In this document: positions 43,988-52,217 of the stretch, one piece after another
Layout: the number at the start of each line of letters is the position of its first letter
How positions within the stretch are numbered: position 1 is the first letter of the stretch
From: Candidatus Poribacteria bacterium
GTDB taxonomy: Bacteria > Poribacteria > WGA-4E > JAJDTR01
Assembly: GCA_028820655.1 (NCBI GenBank)
Contig: JAPPIK010000056.1
Span: 213,880 to 277,879, forward strand
Length of the DNA: 64,000 nucleotides
Direction of reading: 5' to 3'
Position numbers and translations under genes: made by a program
The notes under the pieces: generated by a model
Told to the model about the DNA's origin: nothing
The model's input: only the letters and a program-made list of their open reading frames with translations
Databases searched by the model: none

Positions 43988-44044
43988 ACTAAATCTGCTA
44001 CACATAATTCAACTTTTGCTCATCTGATAATGCGGATGATAAGT

Positions 44045-44400
44045 CTTATCTTCCGCATTATCGAGCACCTAAAAGTTTAATTTCTCATGTGGTCGTATCG
44101 CGCACCATTATTAACAGAAATGAGCCCGTTTGAAAAGTACTCTTGTAGTCTGTCGGAGCGATCGCCAGGTCGCGATTCCCCACTGTAGGAGCGACCTCCA
44201 GGTCGCGATTCCCTATTGTAGGAGCGATCTCCAGGTCGCGATTCCCTACTCTGAAACTGATAATGCAAGGGACAACCGGTCAATCAATCGGACTCGCGGA
44301 AGTATCTCGGTAAATTTTGCTCGTTCGAGGCGACATGCCCTAAAATCAAGGATGTAAAAATTCGAGATTACACAAGTCTATTATGCGGAAGATGAGTAAG
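44045..44400 (+). mobile_element. MITE-like derivative abutting the IS
   Basis: It starts at 44045 with CTTATCTTCCGCATTATCG, a direct copy in type of the left IS end including AAAGTTTAATT at about 44073-44083. It ends at about 44359-44400 with AATTCGAG through TTATGCGGAAGATGAGTAAG, a right-end type. No gene is inside; instead it holds the three-fold 33-nt repeat at 44151-44249. It looks like a non-autonomous relative of the IS1634-like element, inserted directly beside it. Confidence 0.55.
44151..44249 (+). repeat. 33-nt tandem repeat, three units
   Basis: Units begin at 44151, 44184 and 44217, each reading TGTNGGAGCGA, then a variable pair, CCAGGTCGCGATTCCC. Single relatives stand at about 20484-20513 (reverse) and 28175-28205. 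Each unit can fold (GCGACC with GGTCGC). Confidence 0.75.
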
Positions 44401-44438
44401 TCTATACTAAAACCAATAATTATTTGTACAAGGCGGTA

Positions 44439-44460
44439 GGTTCGGTTTCCTAACCGAACC
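44439..44460. repeat. GGTTCGGTT hairpin
   Basis: Perfect 9-bp arms GGTTCGGTT and AACCGAACC around TCCT, preceded by GGCGGTA. REP-like; a shortened echo (CAGTTCGAAACCGCATC) follows about 30 bp on. Confidence 0.55.
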
Positions 44461-44558
44461 GGTATATACCTAGTCTCCTAAGTGCAGTTCGAAACCGCAT
44501 CTACCGAAATATGTGTAAATATGAATTGATTTGACTATAAATTTAGAGACGCTATACT

Positions 44559-44888
44559 TCAACGAACTTCGTAGTGAATGGCAAGATCCGTTCTTCCCTC
44601 GAGTCCCTCCGCAAACAGAGAAAGCAATTCTTCGTCGCAGCCGTTCTCGGCAAGAAACTCCAATACGTCTTCGTTGATATAGAATTCCTCATCTTCAACC
44701 CCATCCTCGGCCAAGTTATCAATCAAGAATTGAACCTGATCGTCCGTGATTATACCCATTTCTGCCTCTTTCTCGGAATCTATCAAGTAAAATATCTCAT
44801 CCATTCCTCTGTCCATCCACGGGAATTCGCCGAGGCGAAAGTAGCGCAACGCGATGAGAATTGTATCAAAAACAGCGATGCTTTTCAT
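44559..44888 (-). CDS. small acidic protein of unknown function
   Basis: 109 residues if it begins at the ATG at 44888; ATGs at 44816 and 44804 are alternatives and none has a good ribosome site. The last 81 residues are strongly acidic (TDDQVQFLIDNLAEDGVEDEE, ENGCDEELLSLFAEGLEGR) and have the even spacing of a folded helical domain, beginning MDEIFYLIDSEKEAEMGI. No family recognised. It is divergent from the MBL/cupin gene, with the 5' ends close or overlapping, so they may share control. Confidence 0.5.
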   Translation of the reverse strand: MKSIAVFDTILIALRYFRLGEFPWMDRGMDEIFYLIDSEKEAEMGIITDDQVQFLIDNLAEDGVEDEEFYINEDVLEFLAENGCDEELLSLFAEGLEGRTDLAIHYEVR

Positions 44889-44920
44889 CTTAAATGTATT
44901 GATTGACGAAGGAGTTTCCC

Positions 44921-45982
44921 ATGAAGCAACTTTTGTATACCGACATCTATAGCTGGTCAATCTTCAGCGAGATGCGCCAACTCGACTTTAACGGACATTT
45001 GTGGGTTCGACCGGAGGGCAACATCCTGATCGACCCAGTGCCTATGATTGATTCGGATTTGGAGCAGATGGTCGCCCTCGGCGGTGCGGAGATGATTGTC
45101 ATTACGAATTGCGACCATGAACGGGAAGCCGTGAAATTTCGAGAGATTACGGGGGCGCAGGTCGCCGTTCACGAAGCTGACGCAGGTGAGCTTTCCACGA
45201 AGGTGGATAGGTTACTCACCGATCAAGAGGAAATTGTGCCCGGTTTAACCGCAATTCACCTGAAATACGGCAAAAGTGGGGGCGAAATCGCACTTTATTT
45301 TTCAGAACAGGGAATCGTGTTGGCTGGGGATCTGATCGTTGGCGCACCGATGGGGCATCTCTCTTTGTTAATGGACGACAAGTTGGAAGATCCGGTGAAC
45401 GCGGCATTGGAAATCCGCAAAATCCTCGCCCTATCGTTCGACACGGTGCTTGTCGGTGACGGACATTCCATTCTTCGTGATGGACGGCGGCAGTTGGTCG
45501 AATGTCTGGAACGCCGCAATGATATCTACATCAACCGAATAAACCTTAACGAGATTGAATGGGAAAAAAGAGACGTACCTCCTCCGTACGACTTCATGGA
45601 TAAGGATCTCGATCCCCTTATCGGGGCTCGGAGTCTGGGTTATCGACTCATACGGCTGGAACCCGGCAACGCGAGTTATCCGATGCATTTGCACAATTTT
45701 GGTGAGGAGATGTTTTACGTCATTGAGGGGAGTTGTACGCTAAAAACGCCGCGCGGCAATCTGACGGTCGTACCGGACGATTTTATTGCTTTTCCTCCCG
45801 GGCAGTCGGGCGCGCACAAGTTTGTGAATGACGGGGAAACATTCTGTACGCTTCTTGCCGTCGGCATACAGTTGCCGCACGATGTCAGCGAATATCCCGA
45901 TTCCGACAAAATATTCCCTTATGTGGCGGGACGTATTTTCCGTAAATCGGAACACCTAAGTTATTGGGATGGAGAGGAATAA
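44921..45982 (+). CDS. MBL-fold protein fused to a cupin
   Basis: 353 residues from the ATG at 44921, which follows AAGGAG. Residues 1-205 resemble a metallo-beta-lactamase fold: strands LWVRPEGNILIDPV, then ITNCDHEREA where HxHxDH is expected (only the DH part remains), LAGDLIVGAPMG and VGDGHS. Residues 245-325 are a full cupin: motif 1 PMHLHNFGEEMFYVIEG and motif 2 DFIAFPPGQSGAHKFVN with all metal-binding H, H, E and H in place. So the cupin half looks catalytic or metal binding, the MBL half perhaps structural or binding. Role unknown; related half-proteins occur in catabolism. It opens the catabolic-looking stretch to 50.6 kb. Confidence 0.8.
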   Translation: MKQLLYTDIYSWSIFSEMRQLDFNGHLWVRPEGNILIDPVPMIDSDLEQMVALGGAEMIVITNCDHEREAVKFREITGAQVAVHEADAGELSTKVDRLLTDQEEIVPGLTAIHLKYGKSGGEIALYFSEQGIVLAGDLIVGAPMGHLSLLMDDKLEDPVNAALEIRKILALSFDTVLVGDGHSILRDGRRQLVECLERRNDIYINRINLNEIEWEKRDVPPPYDFMDKDLDPLIGARSLGYRLIRLEPGNASYPMHLHNFGEEMFYVIEGSCTLKTPRGNLTVVPDDFIAFPPGQSGAHKFVNDGETFCTLLAVGIQLPHDVSEYPDSDKIFPYVAGRIFRKSEHLSYWDGEE

Positions 45983-46081
45983 ATAGGGCGGCGGCGTATT
46001 ATTAATGAATGGGGGACTGAAATGACTTCCTGCGCGCCGTCCAACGATGCGGCGGAAGGCGACATTTACACCGAATTAGTA

Positions 46082-47863
46082 TTAGTTCTTTACGCTAAAC
46101 AGCAATCCGTCTCCGGCTGCAAACTCTCGCGAGAGTTCGCCTGCCACGCGGGAATATCCTGCACTGGTCTGTTCGTTGCCGGTCTGCTTTGAAACCTCAA
46201 ATAGTTCATCCGGAGCAGTGCGAAACGTCAACTGCAACACTGCGGGTTCGATGAAATCCCTATTTACCACCATCATGTAAGAGTGACCGGCTTCACCCGT
46301 AAATTCGCCAACTAGCCACATTCCGCCGCTGATGGATTCCACAAGTGTCGATTCGTCGATTGATCGCGTCATTACGGGTAACGGCTCTGTATGGTAAACC
46401 CCCGTGGATTTTAGCCGCAGAAGTGTCGGAGCCCAAGCAAGTACCTCCCCGTTGAGATATTTCAGCATCGAGTAGTGGCGTGTCCTGGTACCGTCCCGGT
46501 TGATGACCATATCTTCCCAACTTGTCATGTTCCCGTAGCTGGCTTCGGTCAGATAGGTGAACCATCCCAGCGATCTTGCGCCGTAAGCAAGTGTCGTGAA
46601 CGCCTGCCATCGCAGTTCTGCTTCGCTGGCGCCTCGGACTCCCATGAAGACTCCAACCGAGACGATTACGCCGAACTCTATGTCCGCCTCAAGTGTATGC
46701 TTGCGCACAATCTCCAAGTTGGGGAAGTAATCGCCTTCTTTGTTTGGGCTGTACCAACTGTCTACATGGATCTGCCGGTCATGTCCGAGCATACAGTAGT
46801 GGTCGTAGGTCAACATTTTCGGTTTTACAATCTCGATATATGACTTGATGTGATGGTCGTACTCATCAAGCGAGGCGCGTCCGTATGTAGGAATCAGATT
46901 CACCCAAAAGAACTTGGACGGCGCTAACCGCTCCACCCGTTCGTTGATGTCCGCCAAACCCGGAAATGCGTCCTCATGGGGTTCATCCACACCGAAGAAC
47001 CACCAGAGCATCGGATCATTATCCAACTCTGCCAGCGCTGCGTCGTCTTTGGGGAGCCCTCCCTCAAGGAAGTATTTCACGCCAAATCCGGGCTTTTTTC
47101 CCAGCTTGCTCCGGCTGCCCATGTTGAAATTCGCGAGCGCATACTGGGAGTGGTGAAGATCGGAATCGATGTTGCTCCCCGGCTCCTCTTGGCGGCCGCT
47201 AGGCGGCAGAATGGCATAGATTGGAAAGAAATCCTCGTCGGGCACCTGTCGGATGGAGAACTCTTCCTCAAAATCCATGATCTTGCCCTGTCGGAGAGAG
47301 AAGTCATCAAAACGCAGCCGACCGCCCACCCAGCGGCGGAAAATTTGAATCTGCAGTTCGTGGGCGCCATCCGGAGGGCGTACCTCCTGGTAAAACTCTA
47401 TCCATCTATCCTGAGTATCCGGTAGCGCGATTGTGAATGAACCGATTTTTTCCCTATTCGCGTCGAGCCAATTGCCGGCTAAAGACACCCCCTCGGCATC
47501 CATCCATCTCTTGTCCGTAGTTGTGCCTTGACAAGTCGATGCGTAATAGCCCTTAAAGAGGTAGTCCTGGTTCGCTGATACGCCAAATGCCGGACTAGTC
47601 AGTGTCGTAAGAGCAATCGGTGTGGTCGGTTCCAACTCTAAGCAGTAACCTTCGCCATTGCGGCCCGGGCTAGACCTGTGAATCTTCTCTTTTACCATTG
47701 GCTGGTTCCATATCCTGGATGTCCAGCCCGTCGGCAGGTCGCCGTCAAAGTTGTCGAAATTTGGATTAGGAAATAGGTTCACGGTATTCCCATCCGCTGT
47801 GTTTCCCAAGCTTGAGTACAAAACAAACGCGAAGATTCCCGCACACGTTATTCCTGTAGTCAT
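46082..47863 (-). CDS. secreted multi-domain protein, carbohydrate-active-enzyme-like
   Basis: 593 residues from the ATG at 47863, which follows AAGGAG and opens a signal peptide (ITCAGIFAFVLYSSLG); the frame is open 19 codons further up without a ribosome site. Residues about 30-190 look like a jelly-roll carbohydrate-binding module (NLFPNPNFDNFDGDLPTGW, then WIEFYQEVRPPDGAHELQIQI and LRFDDFSLRQG). Residues 200-480 look like a TIM barrel (WFFGVDEPHEDAFPG, MLTYDHYCM, WQAFTTLAYGARSLGWFTY), and the end is a beta domain (YMMVVNRDF). The acidic DEPHED turn could hold a catalytic acid. This layout resembles glycoside hydrolases of clan A, but no family is certain. It lies last in a leftward group aldolase-MBL-PhyH-secreted protein. 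Confidence 0.65.
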   Translation of the reverse strand: MTTGITCAGIFAFVLYSSLGNTADGNTVNLFPNPNFDNFDGDLPTGWTSRIWNQPMVKEKIHRSSPGRNGEGYCLELEPTTPIALTTLTSPAFGVSANQDYLFKGYYASTCQGTTTDKRWMDAEGVSLAGNWLDANREKIGSFTIALPDTQDRWIEFYQEVRPPDGAHELQIQIFRRWVGGRLRFDDFSLRQGKIMDFEEEFSIRQVPDEDFFPIYAILPPSGRQEEPGSNIDSDLHHSQYALANFNMGSRSKLGKKPGFGVKYFLEGGLPKDDAALAELDNDPMLWWFFGVDEPHEDAFPGLADINERVERLAPSKFFWVNLIPTYGRASLDEYDHHIKSYIEIVKPKMLTYDHYCMLGHDRQIHVDSWYSPNKEGDYFPNLEIVRKHTLEADIEFGVIVSVGVFMGVRGASEAELRWQAFTTLAYGARSLGWFTYLTEASYGNMTSWEDMVINRDGTRTRHYSMLKYLNGEVLAWAPTLLRLKSTGVYHTEPLPVMTRSIDESTLVESISGGMWLVGEFTGEAGHSYMMVVNRDFIEPAVLQLTFRTAPDELFEVSKQTGNEQTSAGYSRVAGELSREFAAGDGLLFSVKN

Positions 47864-47947
47864 AGTGATTTCTCCTTCTATTTCAGATGATTCTGCCTCG
47901 GGACTGTGGGGCAAATTCATCTCCCATAGCGCCTAGTGCCCCTGTCG

Positions 47948-48964
47948 TTATCGCTGAGTTGCCCGGATGTATTCTTGATCTACGGCTCCCATTGTTTCTA
48001 CAAAGCCCCGTCCTTCGAATAGACTAATTAACGGCGCACCTTCGTCAAAGGGGTGGATGCCTCCGTTGGTGTTGGGGAGCGTCAATTCGCCCAATAACTG
48101 CCGGCGTACCGGATTGCATTTAGCGACCAACTCTGGCGAATTCCCCATACGATCTCCCAGCCGCATCCACAACGGCGTGTATACGTACCACAGGTTTTTC
48201 CGCCGTGCGTGTGAGGTGTTGCGCGGAACACAGTGCCAAAGTGCATTGTGAAACAGCACCGCGTCGCCGGCCTTGAGCAACAACTGCCGAGCGCCGGGAA
48301 CACCGGCGTCAATCTGGTCAATCTGTTTGAAGTCAGTAAATGAGGTAATGGTTAGAGCGTGATCCATGCCTTGAGGCAATTTGGGAAAACCGGCGCGATG
48401 GCTGCCGGGTATGACCGTAAAATTACCCATGTCCGGCTGAGGCACATCAGTCAGAAAGAAACCGATTCTTGCCCATTGAAGCGGGGTCTTGCCTTCCACC
48501 GTAGGAAAATAGTACGGCTTTGAACCATCTTTATGCCACCGGTTTGCCGGTATTGGACTTGGCGGCCGCACAACGGCTTCTGACCAAGCTAGCTGGATTG
48601 CGGCGCCAATCAACTCGCACACAATACCCAAATGATTCGGATGGTCGATCAAGTTTAAGAACGCTTCGCACGGCTCGGGGCGCAGTACTGTGCCAACGTT
48701 GTCTTGTTCAGGCTGGAACAAACCTTCAGTTGCCGCATCTATGATGTTGACTGCGTCGAGCATCAGGTCCGGATCTCGCCCCAGTCGCTGTGACGCCTCG
48801 TCGAGGCGATCAACTTCAACAGCTAAATCTGCCACCTCCCTTGCTGAAAGCGCGTTTCTGATAACCAAATAGCCTTCGTTATCCCACTGGCTCTTCTGCT
48901 CGGGAGACATACGCTTGAATGTCATAGCCTCGTCCACTTCGACCTCCCGCCCCAAAAAGTGCAT
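47948..48964 (-). CDS. phytanoyl-CoA dioxygenase-like (PhyH) oxygenase
   Basis: 338 residues of the Fe(II)/2-oxoglutarate PhyH family. The iron site is H and D of RWHKDG at about 146-151 and the distal histidine in LWHCVPRN at about 248-255; the 2-oxoglutarate arginine follows in HARRK. The N-terminus WDNEGYLVIRNALSAREV and VIPGSHRAGFPK are family hallmarks. The ATG at 48964 has no good site; a GTG at 48937 behind GGGAGG may be the true start. Substrates in this family range from phytanoyl-CoA to ectoine, quorum lipids and secondary metabolites. It lies between the secreted protein and the MBL hydrolase, same strand, which argues for a part in breakdown of some natural compound. Confidence 0.85.
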   Translation of the reverse strand: MHFLGREVEVDEAMTFKRMSPEQKSQWDNEGYLVIRNALSAREVADLAVEVDRLDEASQRLGRDPDLMLDAVNIIDAATEGLFQPEQDNVGTVLRPEPCEAFLNLIDHPNHLGIVCELIGAAIQLAWSEAVVRPPSPIPANRWHKDGSKPYYFPTVEGKTPLQWARIGFFLTDVPQPDMGNFTVIPGSHRAGFPKLPQGMDHALTITSFTDFKQIDQIDAGVPGARQLLLKAGDAVLFHNALWHCVPRNTSHARRKNLWYVYTPLWMRLGDRMGNSPELVAKCNPVRRQLLGELTLPNTNGGIHPFDEGAPLISLFEGRGFVETMGAVDQEYIRATQR

Positions 48965-49000
48965 AGCCCATGCGCAGCATTTGGAGGGATTCTCTACGTT

Positions 49001-49744
49001 TTAGGCGGAGCGAAATTCCGGAAGACCGCCCGTGGGTTTGTATCCAGACGGTTCGAGCACAATGATTGTCGGATATCCACTGTCCGACTTCGGCAACGGA
49101 AATGTCACCGTGTGGTGTCGTACGACGTAAACGGCGGAACGAGGGTGTCGATTGAGGAAAGCGTCCACGGGAGTCATTCCCCCGCCATCGACGCCTCCAA
49201 GCGGCGGGAGACCGTAGTGCATCGGCACAATCCACGTCGGTTTGAGGAACTCGATCATCATATCCAGCGGTCCCAACTTGACTGTGTTCATTTCGCCCAC
49301 GATTGGCATCAGCACATCGCATCTGTTTGCCCATGGCGTAAGTTCCTCTTCACCCAACCCGTAGCCCAAATCGCCAAAATGGGCGAACCACAAACCGCCC
49401 GCTTTGAACGCGTACATTGCGTTGTCCATAGGAGCATGATGGATATGGTCGGGTGCTTCCGCTGTGGCTATTCCTACGATGGGTTCCCCGTTGATTGTCG
49501 CTGAAGTCGCACCTGTGGCTACGTCGAGAGCGTTTATCACGCGCGGATTGCCTTGAACAAAGCCTACGTTGCTATGCGCTCTGTCCGTCAGTGAACTAAC
49601 AATGACCGTGTCGGCGTCTAGGCGGGAACCGTCATCTTCCAGCTTGGTTTCCTCATGGAGGTACGGGTCCATCACAATGGACGGTCTACCGTCCTCCCAG
49701 AGGCGAAAACATGCGTGGCCTACAAATTCGAGTCGCAAAGGCAT
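49001..49744 (-). CDS. MBL-fold hydrolase, UlaG-like, with altered metal motif
   Basis: 247 residues. The opening LRLEFVGHACFRLWEDGRPS is that of UlaG/DUF-type MBL hydrolases (L-ascorbate-6-phosphate lactonase and relatives), and VMDPYL, LWFAHFGDLG, MPIVGEMN and IVPMHYGLPP follow in the family's order. The first metal loop, normally THxHxDH, reads SSLTDRAHSNVGF, so two of the histidines seem lost. Activity with fewer metals, or a binding role, is possible. AAGGAGG stands before the ATG. It is second in the leftward group of four. Confidence 0.78.
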   Translation of the reverse strand: MPLRLEFVGHACFRLWEDGRPSIVMDPYLHEETKLEDDGSRLDADTVIVSSLTDRAHSNVGFVQGNPRVINALDVATGATSATINGEPIVGIATAEAPDHIHHAPMDNAMYAFKAGGLWFAHFGDLGYGLGEEELTPWANRCDVLMPIVGEMNTVKLGPLDMMIEFLKPTWIVPMHYGLPPLGGVDGGGMTPVDAFLNRHPRSAVYVVRHHTVTFPLPKSDSGYPTIIVLEPSGYKPTGGLPEFRSA

Positions 49745-49814
49745 GGTATGTCCTCCTTAATCTTAAATCTGTGGTTCGCTGAACTCGGCTGCCTGCCACC
49801 ACCGTATTCCGATT

Positions 49815-50579
49815 CTACTCATGAAATTGGCGAATCCGTTCTGCCAAGGCGCCGCGCTTAATGGTAATGTCCACACCCAATATAAATATACGTGCGCCCA
49901 TGCTCTCGCTACGACGGGCATCTTCGGGGCTGGAGGCGCTGGCGGCGACGATTTTTCCCGCTTCTGAAGCCGCCGTCGTGAGTCGGTCAATCTTTGGGCT
50001 CAACTGTTCTTTCGCCAACTCACCGAAGATTCCGGAACTGGCGCCCCAGTCCTGCTGCCCCACCATGATCATGTCAACTTCGTCGATTTCAAGAATGTCA
50101 TCCAGTGCAGCATACCCTTCATCACTTTCTATCAGCACCATCAAGTGCGTCCCATCGTTCGCTTCCGAGAGTGTCTCCTGCGGCTCCGCCCCGAGCGTGT
50201 AGCCGGCGGCCGCCGTCGTACTGGAGACGCCGCGTCTGCCTATGGGCGGATATTTTGCCAATTCCACGAATTGCCGTGCTTCGTCAGCGCTCCTTACATC
50301 GGGAAGAATTATATTCGGGATCCCGCCGTCTAACAGAAGCTGGACATACGCGCGTGAAAGCTCGGGAATTCGCACCAGCGGAACCATCCCCAAATGGGCG
50401 ATGGATCGCCCCAATCGATTCACCTCGGATAGCGGTTTTGTGCTGTGTTCGAGATCAATCCACACGAGATGGTATCCGAGTTGCGCGAGAAGTTCGATAT
50501 CAACGGGTGTCGCATCGCGGCAAATGACTCCGTACAGACGGTTGTGTCTGCTCAATAGTTGCTTGAGTCGATCCTCCAA
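49815..50579 (-). CDS. HpcH/HpaI aldolase family protein
   Basis: 254 residues, canonical length. Signature segments: HLVWIDLEHSTKPL at about 33-46, GGIPNIILPDVRSADEARQFVELAKYPPIGRRGV at about 84-117, and VLIESDEGYAALDDI with VDMIMVGQQDWGAS, which carry the metal-binding E and D. These enzymes split 4-hydroxy-2-oxoacids to pyruvate and an aldehyde, or carry out the reverse aldol. It is first of the leftward group aldolase-MBL-PhyH-secreted protein (50.6 to 46.1 kb), 70 bp from the MBL gene. AGGAGG stands before the ATG. Confidence 0.85.
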   Translation of the reverse strand: MEDRLKQLLSRHNRLYGVICRDATPVDIELLAQLGYHLVWIDLEHSTKPLSEVNRLGRSIAHLGMVPLVRIPELSRAYVQLLLDGGIPNIILPDVRSADEARQFVELAKYPPIGRRGVSSTTAAAGYTLGAEPQETLSEANDGTHLMVLIESDEGYAALDDILEIDEVDMIMVGQQDWGASSGIFGELAKEQLSPKIDRLTTAASEAGKIVAASASSPEDARRSESMGARIFILGVDITIKRGALAERIRQFHE

Positions 50580-51270
50580 GTGGGCCTCCTAAAATTCAAT
50601 ATACCGTCAATTGTGCATAAACACGTAACGGCGAGATGCAATCGTATAGCGCACGTGCATCGTGCAGCCGAACCCGCCCGGTTAAACAAGCTTACCCTTT
50701 CCATCACAAAGCCGGGCAAGCTAAAGACTATAGCGCCAAGCGTTTGAAGAGCGCCCCAATTGTCACAGTTGAATCTTGCGTTGCTAGGTTGATTGTGCAA
50801 AACATTTCCCGGATTTGAAAATACTCTTTTTGATACTCCTCTGCATCCCGTGTCTCTTGGTAGCGCATGATCTCACAGATTATTTGCGAGGTCGACATGA
50901 ACCGGGCAAAGGCAGGTATGATAACGTATCGTGCGGCGCGTTCCCAGCGAACGTCCCCGATGTCTAAAGGGGGTTTTTTCTTTTTTTACGATTGTCCTTC
51001 TCAATTGCCTCCAAGTAGATAATTTAAGTTGCAGTAAACTACGTCGCTGCAGGAAAAACAGGAAGACCGCCCAAAACGCACTGAATCGGAATAGAATTGA
51101 TTTTAGATGGTTCTCCAGAGGATTTACTACCGCCTTGGGAGTTCTATAGGATCTAAATTGCGTCCGCCGTTCACTCACTTGATCACTCGCAAGTCGCTCG
51201 CTTGCTGGATTTTCGCGTGAATCGGTCATTTTGGATGAATTCTCCGGAAAACGGCTTTCATACTTTCGAT
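50580..51270. other. gene-free stretch
   Basis: About 690 bp with no credible gene on either strand. It includes R1-type words at about 51165-51210 (CACTTGATCACTCG, TCGCTCGCTTG). Confidence 0.45.
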
Positions 51271-51636
51271 TTAAGCGGTTTTCTCGGAATCGGGAGTATC
51301 CTGATACCCCGCCGAATGCCGTGTTAAGTGGTCGATGTGGTTTTGATTGAGTTTGCTGATTTCGGCAGCCACATCGGAAAGGCGCTGGTTCATTTCCGAG
51401 CGCACCTCTATGATTTCGGCTTTGACATCGGTAAAGCGTTTGTCCATTTTGTCTTCTAGCCGTTCGATAGCATGTATCAACGTTTCGGATTGTTTGTGCA
51501 TGGCGTCGTTCTGTTTATCCATGCGTTTTTCGAGGCTGCCGGTTCGGTAGAACAGCACGGCGACTTGACCGACGAACGCCAGCAGCGCGAAGGCGGCGAG
51601 GATGGTGTGTGACGGTGACCAGCTGGCAAAATCCAT
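51271..51636 (-). CDS. membrane-anchored coiled-coil protein
   Basis: 121 residues from the ATG at 51636, which follows AAAGGA. One N-terminal membrane segment (TILAAFALLAFVGQVAVLFY at about 11-30) leads into a long heptad-patterned helix (SLEKRMDKQNDAMHKQSETL, LEDKMDKRFTDVKAEI, EVRSEMNQRLSDVAAEISKL), then a short polar tail. Such a layout resembles small hydrophobic-anchor coiled coils of phage and of unknown families. An open frame of 48 codons upstream is made partly of R1 repeat and is not part of the gene. Confidence 0.7.
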   Translation of the reverse strand: MDFASWSPSHTILAAFALLAFVGQVAVLFYRTGSLEKRMDKQNDAMHKQSETLIHAIERLEDKMDKRFTDVKAEIIEVRSEMNQRLSDVAAEISKLNQNHIDHLTRHSAGYQDTPDSEKTA

Positions 51637-51755
51637 TAGATTGTCCTTTCGATTGAATGAAAAGAGGGGGAACAATGCCCAGCACCTGAATGGATAGCGA
51701 AGGATCAAGGGAGCGGCTAGCGAGCACGATAGGAGTCCCGTAGAGAATCCTGAGG

Positions 51756-51932
51756 TTATGTCGAAAGTGTTGTCGGACAAATGTCCAGTTCTCCGAAGGG
51801 GCGTGGTTGCCGGATTTTAGCGCGTTTGTCCGCTTTGGTTTTGCGTTCAATCAGACGCGGCAGGTCACTGGCGACGCATTCATGAATGATGTCGCTGATA
51901 TAGAGGTCGAGGCGTTCAGCCGCGGCAGACAT
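51756..51932 (-). CDS. small protein, possible broken ribbon-helix-helix
   Basis: 58 residues from the ATG at 51932 (SAAAERLDLYISDIIHECVASDLPRLIER). Immediately upstream in the same frame a TAG at 51941 separates it from about 25 more codons that read like the first strand and helix of a ribbon-helix-helix protein (GRPNKIRFSSKVSVGFSDKI). So it is either the remnant of a longer DNA-binding antitoxin-like protein cut by a stop, or a short protein started behind AGGA at 51940-51937. Function unknown. Confidence 0.4.
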   Translation of the reverse strand: MSAAAERLDLYISDIIHECVASDLPRLIERKTKADKRAKIRQPRPFGELDICPTTLST

Positions 51933-52217
51933 TTGTTCCTAGATTTTATCACTGAATCCGACGCTGACTTTACTTGAGAATCGTATTTTATTGGGTCGTC
52001 CAAATTGGTTTATTTGTGGGGCATTGCCCTCTCTTCACAATTTGTGGACATGGTATCGTATCATAGAAGTTTATGCAAGGGAAACAGAGGCTATAAAGCA
52101 TCCAAAACAGGCTTGACTTCGCGGTTGCGTTTCAGGGCTCTCAGGGAATCTTGATGGAAACGAGCACGCTTACCGTGCCAATGATGTACCACAGGTATTC
52201 AAGCGGGATCATGCGGG

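Larger units (their letters stand above)
42112..44043 (+). mobile_element. IS1634-like insertion sequence, decayed
   Basis: Terminal inverted repeats are visible: left 42112-42149 and right 44006-44043. Both, read inward, start CTTA(C/T)CATCCGCATTAT and end in AAAAGTTGAATT, with differences only in the middle. The length is about 1.93 kb, normal for the family. It holds one transposase gene, now broken by a frameshift and a stop. A 356-bp element with similar ends abuts its right side, so target-site repeats could not be read clearly. Confidence 0.78.

Noticed and set aside
44151-44249. CRISPR-like array
   Set aside because: The 33-nt units follow each other directly with no unique spacers, and there are no cas genes.
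50873-51229. 118-codon frame on the minus strand
   Set aside because: It lies over R1-type words, has no ribosome site and no recognisable fold.
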